A DNA stretch of 24,404 bases, taken from positions 1 to 24,404 of the forward strand of contig JBFIXI010000066.1 in the NCBI GenBank assembly GCA_041605955.1. Direction: 5' to 3'. The DNA is from JAHEJX01 sp041605955. GTDB lineage: Bacteria; Actinomycetota; Acidimicrobiia; Spongiisociales; UBA5794. This document shows positions 6,899 through 15,555 of the stretch, in pieces (position 1 is the first letter of the stretch; the number at the start of each line of letters is the position of its first letter). The position numbers and the translations under genes were made by a program. The notes beneath the pieces are model-generated. The model did not search any database. It was not told the origin of the DNA and was given only the letters and a program-made list of their open reading frames with translations.

Positions 6899-8194
6899 TT
6901 GGCGACACACAACGAGCTGCTCGGCCGGCATCGACAGGTGCTACCCAATTGGATGGCGCTCTATTACCGCGAGCCGATAAGCCTCGTGGACGGAGAGGGA
7001 CGCCACGTCGTGGACGCCGAGGGCAACCGGTACCTCGACTTCTTCGGCGGCATTCTCACGACGATGACCGGCTACCGGGTTCCCGAAGTCGTCAACGCGA
7101 TCCGCGAGCAGGCCGGCAAGATGCTGCACACGTCGACCCTCTACCTGATCGAGCCCCAGATCGAGCTGGCGGAGAAGATCGCGGAACTGTCGGGGATCCC
7201 CGACGCCAAGGTGTTCTTCACCAACTCGGGCACGGAAGCCAACGACACGGCGCTGATGCTGGCGACCCAATCTCGCCGCTCCAACCAGATCCTGGCGATG
7301 CGCGGCAGCTATCACGGGAAATCTCATTCGGCAGTGGCGATCACGGGCCAGGCGTCCTGGTCGCCCACGCAGCTCAGTCCCTTCCACACGGTGTACGTCC
7401 ACAGCGGCTACAAGTACCGCAGCCCATTCCGCCATCTCCCCGACGATGAATTCACGGCAGCATGCGTTCAGGACTTGGACGACTTGCTGCACATCGCAGT
7501 CGCTGGTGACGTGGCCTGCCTGATAGCCGAACCCATCCAGGGGGTTGGCGGCTTCGCCACACCCCCCGATGGATTCTTCGGGGCGATCAAGGAGCGGCTC
7601 GACGAGGACGGCATCTTGTTTATCACCGATGAGGTGCAGACCGGGTGGGGCCGCACCGGAGAGAACTTCTGGGGCTACCAAGCGCACGGAATCACGCCCG
7701 ACATCCTCACGTTCGCCAAGGGCGTGGGCAACGGGCTGGCTATGGCCGGAGTAGTGGCCCGCGCCGAGATCATGGACTCGATTCACGCCAACTCGATCAG
7801 CACCTTCGGGGGCAACCCGCTGGCCACGGCCGGAGCTCTCGCCAATCTGAACTACCTGCTCGACCACGATCTCCAGACGAACGCCCAGAAGGTCGGCCAG
7901 CAACTGATGAACGGCATCCGCCAACTGTCCGATGAGGTGCCGGCCATTGGGGAGGTGCGAGGCAAGGGTCTGATGATCGGTGTCGAGCTCGTGGATCCCG
8001 CCGACACGGCGCCCGACCCGCAGCTAACCACCGAGATCATGGAGCAGGCCCGCCACAACGGGCTACTGATAGGCAAAGGGGGCCTTGGTGGCAACGTGCT
8101 GCGCATCGCCCCCCCGCTGTCACTCACCGACGAGGAAGCCGCCGACGGTCTCGAACGACTCAACTCGGCCGTGCGGCAGGCCACGGATACTTAA
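6899..8194 (+). CDS. Class III PLP aminotransferase, probable beta-alanine (or 3-aminoisobutyrate) aminotransferase
   Basis: With a TTG start at 6899 the protein has 431 residues. AGAAGGGAG stands just before this codon, and the homology (HNELLGRHRQVLPNWMALYY) begins right after it; the in-frame ATG at 6812 would overlap the previous gene by 58 nt and add an unconserved arginine-rich leader. Class III features are present: SGTEAND (110-116) for PLP phosphate binding, DEVQTGWGRTG from about 244 with Asp for the pyridine nitrogen, and the Schiff-base lysine in FAKGVGNG (Lys274). It resembles AGXT2/beta-alanine-pyruvate type enzymes. In this cluster it would convert beta-alanine to malonate semialdehyde, and 3-aminoisobutyrate from thymine likewise. 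No semialdehyde dehydrogenase is in the window. Confidence 0.88.
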   Translation: MATHNELLGRHRQVLPNWMALYYREPISLVDGEGRHVVDAEGNRYLDFFGGILTTMTGYRVPEVVNAIREQAGKMLHTSTLYLIEPQIELAEKIAELSGIPDAKVFFTNSGTEANDTALMLATQSRRSNQILAMRGSYHGKSHSAVAITGQASWSPTQLSPFHTVYVHSGYKYRSPFRHLPDDEFTAACVQDLDDLLHIAVAGDVACLIAEPIQGVGGFATPPDGFFGAIKERLDEDGILFITDEVQTGWGRTGENFWGYQAHGITPDILTFAKGVGNGLAMAGVVARAEIMDSIHANSISTFGGNPLATAGALANLNYLLDHDLQTNAQKVGQQLMNGIRQLSDEVPAIGEVRGKGLMIGVELVDPADTAPDPQLTTEIMEQARHNGLLIGKGGLGGNVLRIAPPLSLTDEEAADGLERLNSAVRQATDT

Positions 8195-8209
8195 CGCAAA
8201 GGAGCCGAG

Positions 8210-9631
8210 ATGGGACGGACAGTCATAACCGGCGGCACGGTCGTCACCGCCACCGAGACGATGGCGGCCGATGTCCTCATCGAGGGCACCACGGTGGTGG
8301 CCCTGGGGGCCCCCGGCAGTCACAGCTGGACCGAGGGAGCGGATCGAGTGATCGATGCCACCGACAGGCTGGTGATCCCCGGCGGCGTCGACGTGCACAC
8401 CCACATGGAGCTGCCCTTCGGAGGCACCTACGCCGCCGACACATTCGAGACGGGAACTCGCGCCGCAGCGTGGGGCGGCACCACGTCCATCATCGACTTC
8501 GCCGTCCAAGTGAAGGGCCAGTCGGCCATGGACGGCTACGAGGCCTGGATGGAGAAGGCGGCCGGCAACTGTGCGATCGACTACGGGTTCCACATGATCA
8601 CCGGCGACATCACCGACCAGACCCTCAAGGAGATGGACATGCTCATGGACGAGGGCGTGACCTCGTTCAAGCTCTTCATGGCCTACCCGGGCGTCTTCTA
8701 CTCCGACGACGGCGAGATCCTGCGGGCGATGCAGAAGGCCGCCGACATCGGGGCCACCATCTGTATGCACGCCGAGAATGGGATCGCCATCGACGTGCTG
8801 GTCGAGCAGGCATTGGCCCGCGGCGAGACCGACCCCATCCACCACGGCATGGTGCGCCGTTCCGTGCTCGAGGGTGAGGCCACCAATCGGGCCATCGCGC
8901 TCGCCGACGTCTCCGGGGCGCCGCTCTACATAGTCCACCTGTCGGCCAAGGAAGCGCTCGAGGCGGTGACCGAGGCCAGAGACCTCGGCAAGAACGTGTT
9001 CGCCGAGACTTGTCCGCAATACCTGTTCCTCGATCTCGACAATCTCGACAACGGCTTCGACGGAGCCAAGTACGTGTGCTCGCCGCCATTGCGCGATCGC
9101 GCCGAAGGCCACCAAGAGAGGCTGTGGCGCGGCCTGGCCACCAACGACCTGCAGGTCGTTTCGACCGATCACTGCCCGTTCTGTATGGGCGACCATCACA
9201 CGTTCGGGACTCAGAAGCAGCTCGGCCGCGGTGATTTCAGCAAGATCCCCAATGGGATGCCGGGGGTGGAGCCCCGCATGGAGCTGATTCACCATGGAGG
9301 CGTCGGCGCCGGCCGGATATCTATGAATCGCTTCGTCGAGATCACCGCGACTGCCCCCGCCAAGATGTTCGGAATGTATCCCCAGAAGGGCACGATCGCG
9401 GTGGGGTCTGACGCCGACATCGTGCTGTTCGATCCGACCGCCACCTACACGTTGAGCGTCGACAACCATCACATGGATGTGGACTATTCGGCGTACGAGG
9501 GTCTCGAGGTGACGGGTCGGGTCGACACCGTGCTCAGCAAGGGCGGAGTGCTGATCGAGAACGGTGAGTACTTGGGAGCCCCGGGCGACGGCGAATACAT
9601 CAAGCGCGGCACGAGCCAGATGTTGATCTGA
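8210..9631 (+). CDS. Dihydropyrimidinase (cyclic amidohydrolase, hydantoinase family)
   Basis: This 473-residue metal-dependent hydrolase opens dihydrouracil or dihydrothymine to the N-carbamoyl beta-amino acid. The two-metal centre is fully visible: His63 and His65 (DVHTHME), carboxylated Lys154 (SFKLFMAY), His187 (MHAEN), His243 (VHLS) and Asp320 (STDHCPF). Length fits the family (about 460-500). The substrate-gating loop after H65 has LPFGGTYAADTFETG, as in dihydropyrimidinases; hydantoinases share this fold, so activity on hydantoins remains possible. The start ATG follows AAAGGAG by 8 nt. Beta-ureidopropionase two genes upstream makes dihydropyrimidinase the better name. The stop shares one base with the next start (TGATG). 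Confidence 0.93.
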   Translation: MGRTVITGGTVVTATETMAADVLIEGTTVVALGAPGSHSWTEGADRVIDATDRLVIPGGVDVHTHMELPFGGTYAADTFETGTRAAAWGGTTSIIDFAVQVKGQSAMDGYEAWMEKAAGNCAIDYGFHMITGDITDQTLKEMDMLMDEGVTSFKLFMAYPGVFYSDDGEILRAMQKAADIGATICMHAENGIAIDVLVEQALARGETDPIHHGMVRRSVLEGEATNRAIALADVSGAPLYIVHLSAKEALEAVTEARDLGKNVFAETCPQYLFLDLDNLDNGFDGAKYVCSPPLRDRAEGHQERLWRGLATNDLQVVSTDHCPFCMGDHHTFGTQKQLGRGDFSKIPNGMPGVEPRMELIHHGGVGAGRISMNRFVEITATAPAKMFGMYPQKGTIAVGSDADIVLFDPTATYTLSVDNHHMDVDYSAYEGLEVTGRVDTVLSKGGVLIENGEYLGAPGDGEYIKRGTSQMLI

Positions 9632-10635
9632 TGGAGTTCGGCGTCGTCTTGCAGACGAACCCGCCGCCGCAGCGGGTCGTCGAGCTGGCCCAGCTGGCTG
9701 AGTCCAACGGCTTCACGCACGGCTGGACCTTCGACTCGCATGTGCTGTGGCAGGAGCCATTCGTCCTCTATGCGCCCATCTTGGCGGCCACGGAGCGCAT
9801 GATCGTTGGGCCGATGGTCACCAATCCGGGAACCAGGGATTGGACAGTGATCGCTTCGATGTTCGCCACGCTGAACAGCATGTTCGGAGAACGCACCATT
9901 TGCGGCATGGGCCGGGGTGATTCGGCGGTGCGCTACATCGGGCAGCGCCCCCGGACCCTGGCCACCATGGTTGAGTCCATGCGGGTGATCAAAGGACTCG
10001 TCGCTGGCGAGGAGGTGGAGTACGGCGGCAACCGGGTGCGGATTCCGTGGATCGAGCAGGGCTGGGATCTGCCGATGTGGGGAGCCGGCTACGGCCCGAA
10101 GGCGCTGGCCACCATCGGCGCCCATGCCGACGGCTTCATACTGCAGCTGGCCGATCCCCAGATCCTCGCATGGACCATGGATGCCGTGCGCACCGCCGCC
10201 GCCGAGGCGGGCCGCGACCCCGACTCGATCGCGATCTGCGTGGTGGCCCCCGCGTACGTGGGGAACGACATCTCGCATCAACGGGAGCAACTACGTTGGT
10301 TCGGGGGCATGGTCGGCAATCACGTCGCCGACATGGTGAAACGCTACGGAGAGGACGAATCGCTCGTACCAACGGCGCTCACCGACTACATCAAGGCCCG
10401 AGAGGACTACGACTACGACCACCACGGCCGGGCGGGCAATCCCTCCACTGATTTCGTCCCCGACGAGATTGTCGACCGCTTCTGCGTTCTCGGCACGGCC
10501 GAAGACCACATCGCCAAGCTGCGTTTGCTGGGGGACATGGGAGTGGACCACTTCGGCATCTACCTGATGCACGACGATCTGGAAGGCACCCTGCGTGCCT
10601 ACGGACAGGAGATCATCCCCGCCATCAATGGGTGA
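9631..10635 (+). CDS. LLM-class (luciferase-like) oxidoreductase, probably F420-dependent, of the pyrimidine cluster
   Basis: This 334-residue TIM-barrel protein of the bacterial luciferase-like superfamily starts MEFGVVLQTNPPPQRVVELA and keeps the characteristic AxxFATLNSMFGERTICGMGRGDSAVR region. I recognise it as like the TIGR03842/CPS_4043 group, which is annotated as F420-dependent and often sits beside dihydropyrimidinase; this is recall, not a search. The start is overlapped with the dihydropyrimidinase stop (TGATG), so the two proteins are made together. It is the only redox enzyme in the cluster. A role in reducing the pyrimidine ring (replacing dihydropyrimidine dehydrogenase) is plausible if it uses F420H2; oxidative ring attack like RutA, or work on another heterocycle, are alternatives. 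FMN use cannot be excluded from sequence. Confidence 0.85.
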   Translation: MEFGVVLQTNPPPQRVVELAQLAESNGFTHGWTFDSHVLWQEPFVLYAPILAATERMIVGPMVTNPGTRDWTVIASMFATLNSMFGERTICGMGRGDSAVRYIGQRPRTLATMVESMRVIKGLVAGEEVEYGGNRVRIPWIEQGWDLPMWGAGYGPKALATIGAHADGFILQLADPQILAWTMDAVRTAAAEAGRDPDSIAICVVAPAYVGNDISHQREQLRWFGGMVGNHVADMVKRYGEDESLVPTALTDYIKAREDYDYDHHGRAGNPSTDFVPDEIVDRFCVLGTAEDHIAKLRLLGDMGVDHFGIYLMHDDLEGTLRAYGQEIIPAING

Positions 10636-10650
10636 GGATTTGCCCGGGGG

Positions 10651-11871
10651 CTACCCGACCGTGCCGACCAGCTCCGATCCGGGACGGTAGGTGGCCCAGG
10701 CGAACCAGAAGGTGTCCATATGCGGTATCCGCTGCAGAGCGCTACCGGCCAGCTCGCCCGATATTGCGACTCCGGCCACGGTCCAGCGTGTTCCGGTCTC
10801 GGCGTCGATGAACCCGTCGCCGTCGGCTGAGAAGCTCAGAGTCCGGTCGCCGATCTGGGGCACGAAGACACCGACATTGCCGACATCGCGCCCTTCGTCG
10901 ACAGCGTTGCCTTCCAGGGCGGTCGCCTGCCCGGGAGTCCACAAGATCAGCAGATCGGCGTCTCCATGCTTGACCGTGGTGACCGTCGGCCCATTTCCGG
11001 CCAACGACTGCAGGCTGTAAGCGACGTCCGCTCCGGCATGCGAGACACCGACGACGCGCTCCTTGGCGCGAGCCCGTTCGTCGGCGTCGCCTACGAAGAG
11101 GAAGGGCCGCGTGTCGGGATTGTCGTAGCCGACGTAGGGGTTGGCCCCATAGTTCCGACTGAACCCGGTCTGCGTCTCATCCAGGACTTGCCCCGTCGGG
11201 TAGTTCGTGCGGAACTCGTCCCACGCCATGAGGGGCGACGCATACACGTCGAGCTCGGTGCCAGTGAGAACCCCGACGATACCCTTGCCGTCGAAGTGGG
11301 TCCACAGAGACTCGGTGGCCCGGTCGTACATGACGAGCGCCGAGGCGAACAGTCGCCCCGACGTACCGAACGTGGTCTCGACTCCGCTTATCTCCCGGCC
11401 GTAGCTGACCGCCGAGTTGCACAGCGGGCAGTAGGTGACCGACACCGGGACTCCCCCCACCGTATCGTTGACGATCTCGTGCCAGATCATCACCGATACC
11501 GGGTAGGCGCGAGCATCCCCGTCGATGACCAGCGCCACGACGGGCTCATTCGCCTCGAGAAGGTCGAGGTTGGTGGCCACATCCACAAAGACCGGCTCGT
11601 CAATCGGAGGGATCCCGTCCGGGGGTGGCCCTCCCGAGATGATGTCGTCTGGGTCGACCAGGGGTGGGGGAAACTCGGCAGCTCGCATGTCATCTAGGGC
11701 CGAGGGCCCTTCCGGCAACTCCCCTTGGGCAGGCACTACGGACGATACGGTCGTCGAGGTTGCGGCAGCGGACGGCGGGTCGGTCTGAGGGGTGGACACG
11801 GTGGCACCTCCACAGGCGGCAGCGATCACGGCAAACGCACCAACCAGCAGGCTGGTTCGGCGGAGCCTCAT
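10651..11871 (-). CDS. DUF3179 domain lipoprotein
   Basis: This 406-residue exported lipoprotein has a signal sequence MRLRRTSLLVGAFAVIAAAC with lipidation at Cys20, followed by a Ser/Thr/Pro-rich linker of about 70 residues. The DUF3179 domain holds VTYCPLCNSAVSYGRE with Cys148 and Cys151, the family hallmark, which looks like a thiol or metal/haem-related site. Function of the family is unknown. The start is ATG 11869-11871 with AAAGGA 5 nt before; a TTG directly upstream is less likely. It is convergent with the LLM gene (15 nt apart) and lies 112 nt downstream of the crp-like gene in the same direction, so co-transcription is possible. Confidence 0.88.
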   Translation of the reverse strand: MRLRRTSLLVGAFAVIAAACGGATVSTPQTDPPSAAATSTTVSSVVPAQGELPEGPSALDDMRAAEFPPPLVDPDDIISGGPPPDGIPPIDEPVFVDVATNLDLLEANEPVVALVIDGDARAYPVSVMIWHEIVNDTVGGVPVSVTYCPLCNSAVSYGREISGVETTFGTSGRLFASALVMYDRATESLWTHFDGKGIVGVLTGTELDVYASPLMAWDEFRTNYPTGQVLDETQTGFSRNYGANPYVGYDNPDTRPFLFVGDADERARAKERVVGVSHAGADVAYSLQSLAGNGPTVTTVKHGDADLLILWTPGQATALEGNAVDEGRDVGNVGVFVPQIGDRTLSFSADGDGFIDAETGTRWTVAGVAISGELAGSALQRIPHMDTFWFAWATYRPGSELVGTVG

Positions 11872-11983
11872 CAATGTCCTTTCAACGGCGACAACTCTGG
11901 CGCTTGAGCCATCTCCTCAACCCGCTCGACACAACTGCATCGCCGCGATAGTCGGCATTGCGACAGTCTGCCGATCCTGGCGT

Positions 11984-12670
11984 CTAGTCGGCGTCCCTGC
12001 CGGCAACTCGGCTCACGCCGGCACGATCGAGCACGCGGATGACCCGGTAGCCGGTCTCGACGAGCCCGGCATCGCGAAATTCCGCCAGTGCCTCGTTCAC
12101 CGACTGCCGGCTGGCGCCCAACAGGGTGGCCAACGACGCCTGCGAAAGCTGTACCTCGTTGTATGCGTCGGCCTCGTCGAGCAGTAGCTCGGCCACCTGT
12201 TCCTTGACGGTGCGGTGCATCAATCGGATCACCCGGCGTTGGGTGGCTTCGAGCTGGTTGAGCCCGGCGATCAGCCATCGCATAGCCACCCGTGGATGCT
12301 CGAGCAGCACCGGAATGAGCTTGACGCGATCCAGCCGGAACGCGTTGACCGGCGTGATCGCCTTGGCGGATGACAGATACGGCCGATTCTGGAACATAGC
12401 GATATCCCCGATGACCGCGCCCTCCCCAACCCGGGTCACGACTCGCGATCCCGACTGGCGGCTGCGGTACAGCTCTACGGTGCCGCGGCGGATCACGAAT
12501 GCGGCGTGGGCTTCGTCTCCCTCGCGAAACAGGTGTGTCCCCGGGTACTTGTCGATGTACTCACCGGCGGACGCCAGTGCCTCCAAGTCGGCCTCACTGA
12601 GCGGCAGGTAATCGGTACGTCCGAAAGATCTGGCGAGCCAGGCGTGATGCTGCTGCTCGGCTGTGACCAC
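11984..12670 (-). CDS. Crp/Fnr-family transcriptional regulator
   Basis: With GTG at 12668-12670 as start, the protein has 228 residues; GGAGG followed by 7 nt precedes it, while the in-frame ATGs at 12703 and 12697 have no ribosome site. An N-terminal cyclic-nucleotide-binding beta-roll is followed by a dimer helix (about 125-155) and a Crp-type winged helix with LSQASLATLLGASRQSVNEALAEF. The ligand loop reads GEGAVIGDIAMFQNRPYLSSAKA; the arginine that contacts the cAMP phosphate in E. coli CRP (PRSAxV) appears replaced by Ser, so cAMP binding is doubtful. There is no cysteine cluster, so it is not an FNR-type Fe-S sensor. Neighbouring redox genes are candidate targets (inference). Confidence 0.92.
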   Translation of the reverse strand: MVTAEQQHHAWLARSFGRTDYLPLSEADLEALASAGEYIDKYPGTHLFREGDEAHAAFVIRRGTVELYRSRQSGSRVVTRVGEGAVIGDIAMFQNRPYLSSAKAITPVNAFRLDRVKLIPVLLEHPRVAMRWLIAGLNQLEATQRRVIRLMHRTVKEQVAELLLDEADAYNEVQLSQASLATLLGASRQSVNEALAEFRDAGLVETGYRVIRVLDRAGVSRVAGRDAD

Positions 12671-12776
12671 TTCCCGACCTCCAACTCGCGACGCCATCTG
12701 CAACGTTGTCGGCTACCCGACTGTTCCCGGCTTTTGGCTCCCTCGCCCGGCTTGCTGGGGCGCAGTACGGGTTTGG

Positions 12777-13994
12777 CTAGCCTCGCCCGCCGGCGATCAC
12801 CGCCGCATAGGATGAGCGACGGAGCGTCAGCATGGCGGCGATACCTGCTGCTGGACCCAGGCCCAGCAGCGGGAAAGCCCAGCGCCACCCCCAGACATCG
12901 GCCAGCCACGGGACGCCGCGGATGGTCACCAACGTCAGCAGGAAGCCAAGCGCGGTCTGGAGCGTCAAGGCTGTGCCCCGGTAGCTGTCGTCGGCGACCT
13001 CGGTCACCATGGTCGAAAACTGGGCGCTGTCGGCCACCACCGCGAAGCCCCAGACGAGGAAGATGGGAACGACGACCAATGGGGTTGCTCCGAACAAGAG
13101 AGGGCTGATGACACAACAAGTTCCGCTGATGGTGAGAGAGACCCCGGCGACCCTGGTGCGACCGGTACGATCCGCCAGCCTGCCGGCAAGCCATGCGCCG
13201 ATGCCACCGGCGGCGATGGTCGCAAAGGTGGCCAGCGGCACCCAGCCGGAGGTGTCGCCGCGGGACTCCGCAGAAGCGATGAACCAGGCGGCGGTCCAGG
13301 TCCACATTGCATACAGCTCCCACATGTGGCCGAGGTAGCCGTAAGTGGCCAGGCGAAAGCCGCGGTTGCGCACGACGCGCCCGACCTGGCGCCACTCGAA
13401 TCCGGCCCGACTCGTCTCATAGGGTCCATCGGCCACGCTCGAGCTCATGACGACGGCACCGGCCACGGCGAGCAGGGAGGCGGCCAGGAGCACGCCGCGC
13501 CAATCCAGCCCGATGCCGCTGATCAGGTGGGGCGACGCGCTGCCGACGGTGAGGGCCCCAACCAGCACCCCCAGGGCCATGCCTCGCCCCGCCCGGTACC
13601 AACCCGACATCGCTTTGAGACCACTCGGATAGACGCCGGCCAGGGCTACTCCGGTGATGAACCTCAGCACGACTGCGAGCGTCACATCGGCGGGACCGAC
13701 GGTGAGCAGGAGCGCATTGGCGGTGGCTCCCGCTACTGCCGAGACAGCGAAGAGGCGGCGAGCCGGCACTGCGTCGGCGACCCCGCCGACGGCGAAGCCG
13801 AAGGCTCCGACCACGAAACCCAGCTGAACCGCCAGGGCCAAATACGTCGTTTGGGTGCTGGTCAGGAGCCAGGCGTCTTCCAGCGGCTCGATGATCGCCG
13901 AAGTCGAGAACCACAGCGCGAGTGCAAACAGCTGGCTGACAGCGATGAGGAGGAGGGCCCGCTGCTGCTCGGACCGATTGACCTCGATCTCCAC
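12777..13994 (-). CDS. Major facilitator superfamily transporter
   Basis: This 405-residue hydrophobic protein is consistent with 12 membrane helices in two halves. The cytoplasmic loop between helices 2 and 3 carries GGVADAVPARRLFAVSA, a degenerate MFS motif A, and the second half repeats it as GRLADRTGRTRVAGVS. The helix 4-5 region RFITGVALAGVYPSGLKAMSGWYRAGRGMALG resembles NarK/NNP- and CynX-like members. The substrate cannot be read from the sequence. The start is GTG 13994, only 6 nt after the ccdA stop, so it belongs to the tlpA-ccdA-MFS unit. Its gene is separated from the crp-like gene by 106 nt in the same direction. Confidence 0.88.
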   Translation of the reverse strand: MEIEVNRSEQQRALLLIAVSQLFALALWFSTSAIIEPLEDAWLLTSTQTTYLALAVQLGFVVGAFGFAVGGVADAVPARRLFAVSAVAGATANALLLTVGPADVTLAVVLRFITGVALAGVYPSGLKAMSGWYRAGRGMALGVLVGALTVGSASPHLISGIGLDWRGVLLAASLLAVAGAVVMSSSVADGPYETSRAGFEWRQVGRVVRNRGFRLATYGYLGHMWELYAMWTWTAAWFIASAESRGDTSGWVPLATFATIAAGGIGAWLAGRLADRTGRTRVAGVSLTISGTCCVISPLLFGATPLVVVPIFLVWGFAVVADSAQFSTMVTEVADDSYRGTALTLQTALGFLLTLVTIRGVPWLADVWGWRWAFPLLGLGPAAGIAAMLTLRRSSYAAVIAGGRG

Positions 13995-14000
13995 CGAGTC

Positions 14001-14900
14001 CTATCCCCGGGTGCTGATCGGCGCAGCCGTTTGATCGCCCGCGCCGGCCGGCGTCGCCACTTCAGCCCGCCGCCCGGCGACCGCGGCCGCGGCAGCCACC
14101 ACGACGATCGCGCCTAGGGCCAGCCCGACGAGCAATGTGTTGTCGGCCACGAAGTTGATGATCCGTTGCGAGATGTTCTCCACGAAGCGGAATGACGGCG
14201 AGCTTCCCAGGCTGGCCGCCCCGGCGCCAAGCGACGTGATCCAGAACCAGCTGATCCACAATCCGGCCACAATCAGCAACGCCCCAGAGACACGATTGAC
14301 GTACGCCCCGGCCCGGCGCAGCCGCGCTACCAGCGAGCGCTTGCCGAGCGCCAGGACCACAGTGAGCGCCAGGAGTACTGTCGCCATCCCGGCGGCGTAG
14401 ACCGCGAATATCAACAAGCCGGCTGCAAAGGACCGCGTCGCAAACTGGGTAGCGATCAACGTCAAGAAGACGGGCAGGGTGCACGACAGCGAGGCGATCG
14501 CATAGGAGGTGCCGAAGATGAAGACGCCGCGATAACCGCCGCTGCGCGAGGCCCGGCCCGGGGCAGGCAGCCCCACTTTGAGTTCGAAGCCGCCCAACAT
14601 TGCGATGCCGAGGATCGTCAACCCGATCCCCACGGCCAGGGCCAGCCAAGGAACCCAATCACTGGCGAGAGTCGTGGAGGCTCCCGAGATGACGATACCG
14701 GCGATGCCGAAAACCACCAGGAACCCGAGACTGACCACGAGTCCGACGATCAGCGCCGATCGCAGTGCAGCCGTTCGTGTGGTCTCTTCCTCACGGATTC
14801 CCATGAAGTACGAGAGGTAGGCCGGCAGCATGGCGAATCCGCAGGGATTGACGGTGGCAACGATGCCCGCCGCGAATGCAAGCGCCAGCGCGGTGGTCAT
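14001..14900 (-). CDS. ccdA: CcdA/DsbD-type thiol-disulfide transporter membrane protein
   Basis: This 299-residue membrane protein passes electrons from cytoplasmic thioredoxin to extracytoplasmic thiol proteins. The two essential cysteines are visible: Cys20 in NPCGFAMLPAY and Cys140 in SLSCTLPVFL, in the inverted-repeat six-helix fold. A C-terminal addition of about 70 residues includes one more membrane helix (near residues 255-280) and a soluble tail, longer than minimal CcdA (about 230-245). The start ATG overlaps the TGA of the upstream tlpA-like gene (ATGA), so the pair is translationally coupled. Its probable partner is the TlpA-like lipoprotein, with a role in cytochrome c maturation or general thiol reduction on the cell surface. 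Confidence 0.93.
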   Translation of the reverse strand: MTTALALAFAAGIVATVNPCGFAMLPAYLSYFMGIREEETTRTAALRSALIVGLVVSLGFLVVFGIAGIVISGASTTLASDWVPWLALAVGIGLTILGIAMLGGFELKVGLPAPGRASRSGGYRGVFIFGTSYAIASLSCTLPVFLTLIATQFATRSFAAGLLIFAVYAAGMATVLLALTVVLALGKRSLVARLRRAGAYVNRVSGALLIVAGLWISWFWITSLGAGAASLGSSPSFRFVENISQRIINFVADNTLLVGLALGAIVVVAAAAAVAGRRAEVATPAGAGDQTAAPISTRG

Positions 14901-15460
14901 CCAAAAGCCTCTGTGATCTGCTGCCGGAGCTGGCCCTCGGTCAATGGCCCGTTGTGTTTGTCGACCACCGAGCCGTCGGCGGCGATATAGACCGTGAACG
15001 GCATGGCGATGCCACCGAGCTCGATGTACAGATCACCGGCCGGATCCTCCGCCGAGATCCATTCAACTCCGGTCTCCACCAGCAGAGCATCTGCCAACAC
15101 CCTGTCGTCCTGAATGTTCATGCCGATGAAGGTGATCTCGTCGCCCAGCTCCCGCTCGACGGGTCGGAAGGCGGCGGACATCTCGGCAACGCACGACGGG
15201 CACCACGACGCCCAGAAGTTCAACACGATCGGCTTGCCGACGTAAGCCGCCAACGACACGGTGTCGCCGGCGAAGGTCTGAAACTCGAGAGTCGGCGCCG
15301 GCTCTCCCCGAGGCTCTGGGGCTGTGGGCGGCGCCGTTGCCGTCGGGGGCGGCGCAGTGGGCTCCGCGGACGAACCTCCTCCACCGCCGCAGGCTGCCGC
15401 AATGATGGCGAGGCCGGCGATGGTGGCCGCTAGGCGTTTGACGCTCCAGGCGATGGTCAT
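14897..15460 (-). CDS. TlpA/ResA-like thioredoxin-fold lipoprotein
   Basis: The 187-residue protein starts at ATG 15458-15460 with CGGAG about 7 nt upstream; the frame continues upstream, but that part has no signal sequence. A lipoprotein signal ends in AIIAAAC (Cys24), then comes a glycine, proline and threonine-rich linker (25-55), then a thioredoxin-like domain with the active site WCPSC (Cys87, Cys90) and a cis-proline region IAMPFT (Pro154). It is tethered outside the membrane and would be reduced by CcdA, encoded by the overlapping next gene. Such pairs serve cytochrome c maturation or peroxide and disulfide handling. The gene is divergent from the nitroreductase-like gene with 95 bp between starts. 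Confidence 0.93.
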   Translation of the reverse strand: MTIAWSVKRLAATIAGLAIIAAACGGGGGSSAEPTAPPPTATAPPTAPEPRGEPAPTLEFQTFAGDTVSLAAYVGKPIVLNFWASWCPSCVAEMSAAFRPVERELGDEITFIGMNIQDDRVLADALLVETGVEWISAEDPAGDLYIELGGIAMPFTVYIAADGSVVDKHNGPLTEGQLRQQITEAFG

Positions 15461-15543
15461 GGCAGGCTCCGGTCGACTGCTCGTTGAAACGATAGGGGGG
15501 TGTCCTGTGTTCAACGAATGCAACCTTCCCGACATTCCGGCAG

Positions 15544-15549
15544 TACGCT
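15544..15549 (+). promoter_or_regulatory. Probable -10 element (TACGCT), leaderless start
   Basis: TACGCT fits TANNNT and ends 6 nt before the ATG at 15556. No Shine-Dalgarno precedes that ATG. No convincing -35 is seen. Confidence 0.45.
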
Positions 15550-15555
15550 CGGCGG

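Noticed and set aside
8120..9472. Minus-strand open frame of 450 codons opposite dihydropyrimidinase
   Set aside because: It is antisense to a gene with all catalytic residues in place; composition mirrors that gene.
9631..10635. Naming the LLM protein RutA
   Set aside because: No other rut genes (RutB, C, D, F, G) are present, and the neighbours belong to the reductive, not the Rut, pathway.
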